Below, one piece after another: positions 1 through 7,053 of a DNA stretch of 39,704 nucleotides. Each line of letters begins with the position of its first letter. Positions within the stretch are counted from its first letter, which is position 1. The notes beneath the pieces are model-generated. The model worked only from the letters and a program-made list of their open reading frames with translations, had not been told where the DNA came from and did not search any database. The DNA lies in contig JANQLF010000054.1 of NCBI GenBank assembly GCA_028280785.1, forward strand, positions 1 through 39,704, written 5' to 3'. The stretch comes from Planctomycetota bacterium. GTDB lineage: Bacteria; Planctomycetota; UBA11346. Both the position numbers and the translations under genes were made by a program.

Positions 1-1397
1 AGTGCGTAGGGAAATGAAATCAAACCGGGTCCAGCGAAGCCTACACCTGACCATGACTGTGGTTGATAAGAGATGCGTGCAACGTGACGCTGTAAGGCAT
101 TTTCCAAGGATAGATTAGTGGCGGTTAAAATATTTAAACGAAAGGGTGAATAACAGTCATCGCCGTTTTCTACGCTGAGACCGCCATCATATAAATTGTA
201 GGAATGAGGTCGGAAGAAAATGTCATCCATACTATCCCAGCCTTCAATCATGGCTGAAGCGAGATTTTGATACGAATAATAAGGACCAGGATTGACTTGG
301 GTTTTATAGACCAAGGCATTCATGTTACCTGTCCAGATTTGTCCTTTGCCTTGGAATAAATCATAGACTTGGTGGTATTTTGCACGGTGAAATGACCAGA
401 AAATAAACTTATCTGGAACTTGTGGTGACCATGTAGACGTATTCCAATTATCCAATTCGACTTTGAACGGGTCATCTTCTAGGCGATATGGTTCTAAATG
501 CTGACGGTAGGCTAAAAATTTTGGTTCTAAACTATAAGAATTGGTTGTACCGGCGGAACGTGGCAAAACATTATAGGTTAATTTCGCCCACGGGTGATAG
601 GGTTCCCATGCATAATGAGCCATGTGAATGGTGCCATAGCGTTCACGCAAGCCGCGTAAATGACTGCGTAATTCTAATGCCTCAGTTGACGATAACGCAC
701 TCCAATCAACATTTTCTTCTGGGTAGAAATTAAATCCCATAAATCCGCTTAAATCGAGCATTTCGACTGCGTAACGAACGACATAACGCGCCTCGGCTTT
801 ATCAGCAGCGTCTAGTGGTTGACCATCATTATCTAAAAAATCAGTTTCATACCAACGGGCGCCAGCATTTGCGCCAATGGTAAATTGCATCGATGAATCA
901 GTTGTTCCTTGGCCATCTTTTTTCCAACCTAATATTTGTAACATGCCGTCAGATAAACGGTCTGATTTACTCGCTTGATCAGCTGGTCCATAAGTGCGAT
1001 AGGAGCCGGAGCGTGCCGGAACATTGTGTTCTGGCAGGGTCCAGCTAGCCGAACCCATGTTTGCGGTGGCATCAGGCCATTCACCACCATTTTCTAATGT
1101 TTTATCACGACGAAATTCTGTGCGCCAGCTTGATTGAAAGCTGGAATAAAAATCCGGATGATCTGGATCGTCAACTAAAGCAGCGCGTTGAAGCGTATGG
1201 ATGACATGCACTTGTCCGTTGCGCATGGCTAATTCGGCATAGGTGTTAAATACATCACTGGTCGCGGCACCGTGGTAACGGCTCATACTGCGAATATACG
1301 AGGTCAATAAAGTTGTGGCAAAAACGACTAAGAAAATACAAATGATCAAAACACTGCCGTGCCGCGATGAATGCCATTGCTGATTCATTGAATGCAT
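1..1397 (-). CDS. GspK-like pseudopilin/PilX-type membrane protein, partial (3' end outside window)
   Basis: The reading frame is open from an ATG at 1397 to the left edge (at least 465 codons), so the C-terminus is missing. The N-terminus has a basic stretch ending in Arg-His-Gly, then one strongly hydrophobic helix (about residues 15-33) and polar sequence. As in GspK and unlike the five upstream pilin-like genes, there is no FTLIE motif; cleavage after Gly14 would fit. A segment around residues 200-215 (RYVVRYAVEMLDLSGFMGFN) resembles the 'Y.VEDLSG.lN' region of GspK and of large verrucomicrobial pilus-cassette proteins. It is the last gene seen of the pseudopilin operon and starts 8 nt after the preceding stop. 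A second ATG at 1388 is possible. Family-level call from motif and gene order; exact role unknown. Confidence 0.75.
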   Translation of the reverse strand, partial: MHSMNQQWHSSRHGSVLIICIFLVVFATTLLTSYIRSMSRYHGAATSDVFNTYAELAMRNGQVHVIHTLQRAALVDDPDHPDFYSSFQSSWRTEFRRDKTLENGGEWPDATANMGSASWTLPEHNVPARSGSYRTYGPADQASKSDRLSDGMLQILGWKKDGQGTTDSSMQFTIGANAGARWYETDFLDNDGQPLDAADKAEARYVVRYAVEMLDLSGFMGFNFYPEENVDWSALSSTEALELRSHLRGLRERYGTIHMAHYAWEPYHPWAKLTYNVLPRSAGTTNSYSLEPKFLAYRQHLEPYRLEDDPFKVELDNWNTSTWSPQVPDKFIFWSFHRAKYHQVYDLFQGKGQIWTGNMNALVYKTQVNPGPYYSYQNLASAMIEGWDSMDDIFFRPHSYNLYDGGLSVENGDDCYSPFRLNILTATNLSLENALQRHVARISYQPQSWSGVGFAGPGLISFPYA

Positions 1398-1405
1398 AAT
1401 GTATC

Positions 1406-2779
1406 TCAATTTACTTTAATTGATTGCACAACGGTGAGGGCGGTATAGCCACCAGCTTCAATCATGCGTTTGAGGGTTGAATGAGTCTGGTCACCACTTG
1501 GGAGCGTATCATAAAAAACATGCCGCAAGTAATGAATGCTTGCAAAATCTTCTCCAGGAAAATCTGTAGAACTAGGGTCTTCTTTAAAAGGGCGTGATGG
1601 ATCAACAGGCATGTTATGAATAATAAATTTTACCCGCAGTAATTTTGGCCGTTTGCCAAGCGTATAACTGCGTTCGCCATCACTGGTGCTGCGTAAGCCG
1701 GAATTTGAACCTGGCCGGTAATAATCAGGCGTTAAGCGTACACCGTCTATAGCTTCGGTAATGCTCGCAGAACCGCGTTGAATTAAGGAATCATCTGCTT
1801 GAACAATTTCAACGGTAAATAAATCAACGTTAGAACTGACTGGTGAAAGACGCGAGGGGTAATACTGATTATTTTCTTCACCGGGGACACCGAGTAAATC
1901 TAATTTATTACGATTGTAGAGAACTGGAAAACCATCGAGGTGTTCATCCGGTCTGTTGGGGAAGGATAGTGCTGCTGCGTACGCATTGGCGATTGGTCCG
2001 TTATTGCCTAAAAAGTAGTGTTTTCCCTGGGCGTTATTCCACATGAATAAGGGGTCTTTGTAGGGATCAGTATCGAACCAAAAACCAGGTGTCATGCCAA
2101 AATAACTAATGTCTGCGGCACTTGCTTTCCACTCATGGATCCACGCTGAGCACTGGGCATTGTTCACTTGATTACTGGCATCGGAAAAATCACCTTGGTT
2201 ATCAAAGTATTTATATTCTCGTTGTGGTATGACCGTTTTGCCATTTAAGTTGGCTGGATTGACAATGCCGAGGCCATTGGCGTCACCGTTAAAGAAATAG
2301 GCGCTATCACCTTTACCGCCATAACTCGTGCCAGTAACCAAGGATTCTATTTTCGGGCTGATTGCTCGGCGCAGACCATGTTGCTCATCAAATTGCCAAC
2401 GTACCCATACTAATTCATGAAACCATTGCAGTGCTTGGCGACTTTTTACGCGATAGGTATTGCCGCTGGCGCCAATCCCTTCGGCATCGATCTCCCACGG
2501 AATGCCACGCATGAAGGTGAGGTGTGCTAAATAAGCTGGGTCAGAGGTGCCACTTAAATGTACGTTCAGGGCGCAGTGTGATTGAATACCGGCGAAGTCT
2601 TCACGAAGTTTTTTAATCAGTGCTGACGATTGTAGATTTAATGAGGCGACCGCAGTGCTGCGCTCAGTTGTTTCATTCATATTTATCTGAGCAAAAGCGC
2701 AGATGGTAATCATCATAAAGGCAATCGCCGTTGCCATGAGTACCTCTATGAGAGTAAAAGCATTATGGTTGTGCTTCAT
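1406..2779 (-). CDS. GspJ-like pseudopilin with large C-terminal region
   Basis: This 457-residue protein starts with a type IV prepilin leader: seven residues, then FTLIEVL with the conserved Glu at mature position 5 and a hydrophobic helix to about residue 30. After it comes a GspJ-like segment (around 50-65, LQSSALIKKLREDF). GspJ proteins are usually near 200 residues, so about 250 residues are extra; this part is Asn/Tyr/Trp-rich and resembles no domain I know. The start overlaps the end of the upstream I-like gene by 17 nt, implying translational coupling. Expected role: a minor pseudopilin processed by a prepilin peptidase and placed at the tip of a type II secretion or type IV-like pseudopilus. 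The J assignment rests on position and N-terminal motifs. Confidence 0.8.
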   Translation of the reverse strand: MKHNHNAFTLIEVLMATAIAFMMITICAFAQINMNETTERSTAVASLNLQSSALIKKLREDFAGIQSHCALNVHLSGTSDPAYLAHLTFMRGIPWEIDAEGIGASGNTYRVKSRQALQWFHELVWVRWQFDEQHGLRRAISPKIESLVTGTSYGGKGDSAYFFNGDANGLGIVNPANLNGKTVIPQREYKYFDNQGDFSDASNQVNNAQCSAWIHEWKASAADISYFGMTPGFWFDTDPYKDPLFMWNNAQGKHYFLGNNGPIANAYAAALSFPNRPDEHLDGFPVLYNRNKLDLLGVPGEENNQYYPSRLSPVSSNVDLFTVEIVQADDSLIQRGSASITEAIDGVRLTPDYYRPGSNSGLRSTSDGERSYTLGKRPKLLRVKFIIHNMPVDPSRPFKEDPSSTDFPGEDFASIHYLRHVFYDTLPSGDQTHSTLKRMIEAGGYTALTVVQSIKVN

Positions 2780-3206
2780 AATACTTTCCTCTCATTTCAA
2801 ATATTTTAGAGCCAGTCATTTTATCACCGCCGACAACGCCTTCATAAATCTCGACGGTAATATTGGCATAAAAACCTGGCAAACCCGATATGTCAAAGCT
2901 GCGTTGTTGCCAACCGCTACGTGAATCGCCAGTCCAAATCTCTTGCTCATAAGCTTCAGCTGAGCGAACTACATATAAGCCATTGACGTAACCTTCGACT
3001 GTTTCAAAGGCTGTGGTGCTTGCAGAGGGGTCGATAAGATGGACATCGTCTATGCTAGCACGAGCGGTATTTATAACATTGGTATTTAAATTAATTTCAC
3101 GGCCCCAGTCTAAGCCCACTAACAATAGGGAGAGGGCTGCACTCAGTCCAACGATGAGCACCACCGATGCGATGGCAATTTCAATTAAGGTAAAGGCTTT
3201 ACGCAT
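2763..3206 (-). CDS. GspI-like minor pseudopilin
   Basis: About 147 residues with a very short leader (MRKA) before FTLIEIA and a hydrophobic helix containing VVLIVGLSAALSLLLVG. The Glu at mature position 5 is present. Size and the Ala/Gly-rich helix fit GspI. I chose the ATG at 3206, 2 nt after the H-like stop, because it gives a basic leader like its neighbours; an upstream ATG at 3227 would add seven uncharged residues and overlap the previous gene by 19 nt. The end overlaps the J-like gene by 17 nt. Inferred role: minor pseudopilin that pairs with the J- and K-like proteins. Confidence 0.78.
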   Translation of the reverse strand: MRKAFTLIEIAIASVVLIVGLSAALSLLLVGLDWGREINLNTNVINTARASIDDVHLIDPSASTTAFETVEGYVNGLYVVRSAEAYEQEIWTGDSRSGWQQRSFDISGLPGFYANITVEIYEGVVGGDKMTGSKIFEMRGKYYEAQP

Positions 3207-3208
3207 AT

Positions 3209-4585
3209 TTAATAATCCGGATACCATCCACGCCAGCCTTCAAGGCTGTCATTCCAATCGGCATTTTGAAAACCAGCGCTAAGAGAGTCGGCAAAATAAC
3301 TATGTCGGTAGGCTGGTCGTAATAAGACACCAGTACCAGGATGTGATTGACCGACATCCGCTGGATTCAGGCGACGTTGATTCATTTTTACTTCAGCCAT
3401 TGGTTCGTTGTAGGAGCGAATGGTGGTACTGGCGGTGAAATTATTGACATAAACGCGGTAGAGCGGAAGGATGCTTTCTAATGCTTCTTCTTGGCTATTA
3501 AATACATCAACGCGACTTGGGTCAGGATAAATAGCTTCACTCTCATCTACATCACGAGCGAGCGTGATATGAACTCCGCCAGTTATGCGTTCGCAGTTAT
3601 GGATACCACTATTCTTTTTCGATTCATTACTGTCATTCAAGCGTGGACCCGAACGTGCATTCCAATAAAACGGATCTTTTAATAAATCCATATCTTGATA
3701 AATGTAGCCATTATTATTTTTTACATCATTAAATGAGCGGCGTGCAGCAAATGGTGCGATGAACGTAGCGCTGCCATCAGCTTGAAATAAAATGCCGACA
3801 TCAATGCGTTCGCCGTTCACTAAAATACCATGGTTATTATTATTAGTGCTTTGGCCGGCGATGGTACCAAAACCGCTGGTGTTTTGAGCGCTTTTGGCAT
3901 TTTCCCATTCGGTGTCACCACCGCCCCAGGGATAAAGCACGTATTCACCACTACTTGGTCGAATGGCATTTGGTACTTGGTTGATTGGCTTTAATACACC
4001 AAACCAAGGTCGTGGATACTCATCGAGTAAATTATTGTCGCTTAAGTTGGTCTTCCACATTTTGTCATCGGTAATATTCATACCGAAGTCGTAATCGCCG
4101 AGGGCTAGAAACCGAACGCCTTCAGGTAAATAATAACGCGGGCCAATTTGTGAGAGGGCGATGTCATTTAAATATTCTTGGTAATAAGCTGAGTTATAGT
4201 TTTGATCTTCGCGAACCAGTGGTGGTAAATTGGGTAATTTAGTCCAACCGCGTAAATTATCGCCGCTGTTGGCAATAATCGGTTTGGCCCCTTTATTGGG
4301 GCCAATGACCGCGTACCAGTGACCGCCGTGTTCACTTTCACTATTGGGGCCAAAATTACGCATGACTCGTCCGTCACCGTAGTTTTCGATATGGAATACC
4401 ACGGCATGGGCGAGTCCGCTTTGTCTGGCTAAATTACGCGCCTGATTCATGGTTGCTTCGAGTTGCATCGCAGCAATGCGTACGTTTGTTTGTTTGTCTT
4501 CACCAGATACGAAAATCATTGATGAGACGATAGATATTATCATCAAAACAATCATTAATTCGAGTAAGGTAAATGCGTTTTTCAT
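3209..4585 (-). CDS. GspH-like pseudopilin, enlarged
   Basis: 458 residues. The leader MKNA is followed by FTLLELMIVLMIIS and a helix typical of pseudopilins. Residues about 35-60 (RIAAMQLEATMNQARNLARQ) match the GspH pattern in which a second helix leads into an AR-x-A segment, followed by beta-rich sequence. GspH is normally 150-200 residues, so roughly 250 residues are additional here, rich in Asn, Asp, Tyr and Trp. The gene starts 8 nt after the preceding pilin stop and ends 2 nt before the next start. It resembles protein D of the verrucomicrobial four-protein pilin cassettes, but that link comes from memory of the family and needs a profile search. Confidence 0.78.
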   Translation of the reverse strand: MKNAFTLLELMIVLMIISIVSSMIFVSGEDKQTNVRIAAMQLEATMNQARNLARQSGLAHAVVFHIENYGDGRVMRNFGPNSESEHGGHWYAVIGPNKGAKPIIANSGDNLRGWTKLPNLPPLVREDQNYNSAYYQEYLNDIALSQIGPRYYLPEGVRFLALGDYDFGMNITDDKMWKTNLSDNNLLDEYPRPWFGVLKPINQVPNAIRPSSGEYVLYPWGGGDTEWENAKSAQNTSGFGTIAGQSTNNNNHGILVNGERIDVGILFQADGSATFIAPFAARRSFNDVKNNNGYIYQDMDLLKDPFYWNARSGPRLNDSNESKKNSGIHNCERITGGVHITLARDVDESEAIYPDPSRVDVFNSQEEALESILPLYRVYVNNFTASTTIRSYNEPMAEVKMNQRRLNPADVGQSHPGTGVLLRPAYRHSYFADSLSAGFQNADWNDSLEGWRGWYPDY

Positions 4586-4593
4586 CAGTATCT

Positions 4594-5256
4594 TTATTTA
4601 TAAGGTGTTGCGGTGACGTTATCTTGATTAGGGAGAAGATCGAGGTCATGAAGATGATAATCGCTGCTAAATTCACCGTCTATGCCACGGCTCCATAAAT
4701 CAAAAGCACTGTTAAATCCCTTTTGACAGTGCGTGCGCACATCGTAATCAAAATCAGTGCCAGCATAAATGGTTCGATTAGCTAAAGGGTGGACATAAAT
4801 AAGGGGGCTGCCGTAATCACTGCCTTCTGCTGGATAAGTGTCAAAAATTGGAATAGGTGTCGTTTGCACCATCGCACCAGTCAAGGTGTCCCAATCAATG
4901 CTTGAATAATCATAATGCTCTGGTCCGATTTTGCCCCACAGGTAATCGTTTGGATATCCAATGGTGGATTTAGCAAAATCACGGTCGGCACGAGTTTTTG
5001 GAATTTTTGGTTTAGGATGATTGAGGCAGTAGGCTAAATTATTGGTGTCGCCTGTTAAGGTGTGTGGTGGATAAAAACTGTATTCAGTTCGATATTGGTT
5101 CAGGCCTTCATCAATGAGCGTTAGGAAACTCATCGCGGCTTTATCTTCAGCTAGTTTTTGACTGCCGCCAATGCCAGCGATTAGCATCGTAGATAACAAG
5201 CCGATGATGGCGATGACGACGAGAAGTTCGATTAAGGTAAAGGCTGTATGTTTCAT
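4594..5256 (-). CDS. GspG-like major pseudopilin (second copy)
   Basis: 220 residues. Leader MKHTA, then FTLIELLVVIAIIGLLSTML with Glu5. A helix continues into 'DEGLNQYRTEYSFYPP', the segment where GspG proteins carry their conserved Tyr/Pro pattern, and the C-terminal part has FDLWSRGIDGEFSS, like the 'DlwSrGpDG' signature of GspG. The ATG shares its first base with the TAA of the upstream gene (TAATG), and a GAGGTGAG ribosome-binding site lies inside the upstream coding end. It probably forms part of the pseudopilus shaft; having two G-like genes side by side is notable. Confidence 0.85.
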   Translation of the reverse strand: MKHTAFTLIELLVVIAIIGLLSTMLIAGIGGSQKLAEDKAAMSFLTLIDEGLNQYRTEYSFYPPHTLTGDTNNLAYCLNHPKPKIPKTRADRDFAKSTIGYPNDYLWGKIGPEHYDYSSIDWDTLTGAMVQTTPIPIFDTYPAEGSDYGSPLIYVHPLANRTIYAGTDFDYDVRTHCQKGFNSAFDLWSRGIDGEFSSDYHLHDLDLLPNQDNVTATPYK

Positions 5257-5837
5257 TATTGGCTCACCTCATAAATCCAAAGGGTATCATCGGAACCATC
5301 TGGGTTATCTGGTCCATATGAATAGACATAAGGAAAGCCGGGGACATGGGCTTTGCTGTTGACGCTGTCCCAGTTCCAGTCAGGAAATTTACCTTCGACC
5401 GTAATGGTGTTATCATCTTGTGCTGCGCCGATAACGTAACGTATTTCTTGATCCCAGTTATCGAACATACGTTTTTTGCTACCATTGTCTTGAAGCAGTT
5501 CGTGATCGAGTTGGAGACCATTATGCACGGACAATTTATTTAATACGGGCCAGGTGGCATATGCACTGTCGGTGTTGTTGAGCGGATCATTGCCATCGAG
5601 CAATGGATCATAATCCAAATAAAAACTATCATCTGCTGCTGGTAATTGGTTGTTAATGGATTTATGCAAGAGAAGCGCTGCATTCACATTGCCGATGGCG
5701 CTCGAAACTTGAAGCTTGTCGGCATTATCGCGCATGGTGCCAACACCTGCGAGGACTAATCCAGCTAAGACTAAGATAATAGCCATAACAATCAGTAGCT
5801 CGATCAAGGTAAAGGCGTGTTTGTGTGTTTTAATCAT
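5256..5837 (-). CDS. GspG-like major pseudopilin (first gene of operon)
   Basis: 193 residues. An eight-residue basic leader (MIKTHKHA) precedes FTLIELLIVMAIILVLAGLVL with Glu5. The C-terminus contains YSYGPDNPDGSDDTLW, which resembles the 'ysyGaDG..GG' end of GspG-type pseudopilins, and MFDNWDQEIRYVI resembles the DPWG.pY region. It is the promoter-proximal gene of a six-gene minus-strand unit. No good Shine-Dalgarno sequence lies before its ATG. Predicted to be a prepilin-peptidase substrate and shaft subunit of a pseudopilus; the secretion ATPase and inner-membrane platform are not in this window. Confidence 0.85.
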   Translation of the reverse strand: MIKTHKHAFTLIELLIVMAIILVLAGLVLAGVGTMRDNADKLQVSSAIGNVNAALLLHKSINNQLPAADDSFYLDYDPLLDGNDPLNNTDSAYATWPVLNKLSVHNGLQLDHELLQDNGSKKRMFDNWDQEIRYVIGAAQDDNTITVEGKFPDWNWDSVNSKAHVPGFPYVYSYGPDNPDGSDDTLWIYEVSQ

Positions 5838-6127
5838 AAGGATGAATCTTTAATCATTCGGTTTACAGACGTAAAAAACAAAGAGCACAGACACTAAAAT
5901 TTGCAGAAACCTGCTTTTAGCGGATTTGGCATATGACATTGTAGAAATCGATTCTGAATCATAGACAAATCACCCATTGCTTTGGATAGATTACTATAAC
6001 ATCTGCTTAGATCTGTCCTTATAAAAAAGTGATGAGACGTGATCGCTGTCTCAAAGAGCCGAGACCATAGCAATGTGGAGACAAAATAAGGATGGACAGA
6101 TGCCCCGATTGCTTGTAGAAATCAATC
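5838..6127. promoter_or_regulatory. Divergent intergenic region between pseudopilin operon and AraC gene, with repeated GAGAC
   Basis: About 290 bp, AT-rich, with no convincing ORF or RNA gene. The pentamer GAGAC occurs at 6034-6038, 6061-6065 and 6078-6082, and its inverse GTCTC at 6048-6052, all within 50 bp upstream of the AraC start. A short GCAG/CTGC hairpin lies near 5903-5914. Promoters for both directions must lie here, but I cannot assign clear -35/-10 pairs. The GAGAC cluster could be an autoregulatory site; a pentamer recurring by chance is also possible. Confidence 0.35.
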
Positions 6128-7051
6128 ATGAAGGAATCACTGGTATACTGGGCTGGTCATCATGAGGTGACTGCTGATTGGCAATGGCTGGACCGCAAAC
6201 AGCCCCATCGCTGCATCTGGCATCTGAAGCAGGGTGATGGACAAGCGTCTATCCATGGTCGAGAGCTAGACTTAAAAGAGGGTGACTTCTTTGTCTGCCG
6301 TATGGATGAAGTCGACAAGCTGGTACAGACGGGCCGTAATCCGCTCAACGTAACCGTTTGTGTTTTCCATGCCCCGTGGGCGCCCTACTTACCACTGCGG
6401 CCTCGAGTTAAAGATCCATCTTTTTTAGAGTCTTGTCTGAAGCGATTAGTGCAAAACTTCCTGGTCCATGGTGGACGTACGGATGCGAGTAGTCGTTGGC
6501 TTGAAGCTCTCTTGCAATTGTTAATTGATGATAATCCCGAAGCCGTACCGCCTGTCGAAGATAGTTTAGTTCGTATTCGCCAATTATGTCAGGCAATAGA
6601 TGCCGATCCCGGCGCGGCTTGGAAAGTAGATGAGTTGGCTAAAGACTGCGACTGGTCGGTAAGTCATTTTCATCGGCAATTCAAACAAATCGTTGGTATG
6701 GCACCACGTGAATATATTTCGCAATCTCGTGTGAGTGCGGCACAGGCGTTATTGCGTGAGGGTGAATTATCAGTTGCAGATATCGCCGAGCGTTTGGGTT
6801 ATAGTGATGTTGCCTATTTTAGTAAGCATTTCCGTGAAATGTCGCAATGTTCACCAAGTGAATATCGCAGTCGCTGCCGCAAAGTTTACGCTGGGCGTGG
6901 TTTACTTAAGGGAACCACCAAAGATTTGGAAGAAATTGCCGAACAAGTTGGTTTTAAAGAAATTGAGGATTTCAATCGCTATTTCACCGAAATAGTCGGA
7001 ACGCATCCAGCCAATTATCGTGAATTATACCGCACTGGTGAAATCGAATAG
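6128..7051 (+). CDS. AraC/XylS-family transcriptional regulator with a third HTH-like repeat
   Basis: 307 residues. The N-terminal half (about 20-90) looks like a cupin-type AraC sensor domain (HGRELDLKEGDFFVC). Residues about 155-250 form the usual double HTH: first unit WKVDELAKDCDWSVSHFHRQF, second unit LSVADIAERLGYSDVAYFSKHF followed by SPSEYR. The protein then continues for 57 residues that align without gaps to the second unit (EEIAEQVGFKEIEDFNRYF, then HPANYR). No Shine-Dalgarno sequence is visible, and an upstream ATG frame stops at once, so 6128 is the only reasonable ATG. It is divergent from the pseudopilin operon and ends 2 nt before the stop of the convergent kinase-like gene. 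The effector is unknown; a sugar is usual for the family. Confidence 0.9.
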   Translation: MKESLVYWAGHHEVTADWQWLDRKQPHRCIWHLKQGDGQASIHGRELDLKEGDFFVCRMDEVDKLVQTGRNPLNVTVCVFHAPWAPYLPLRPRVKDPSFLESCLKRLVQNFLVHGGRTDASSRWLEALLQLLIDDNPEAVPPVEDSLVRIRQLCQAIDADPGAAWKVDELAKDCDWSVSHFHRQFKQIVGMAPREYISQSRVSAAQALLREGELSVADIAERLGYSDVAYFSKHFREMSQCSPSEYRSRCRKVYAGRGLLKGTTKDLEEIAEQVGFKEIEDFNRYFTEIVGTHPANYRELYRTGEIE

Positions 7052-7053
7052 TA

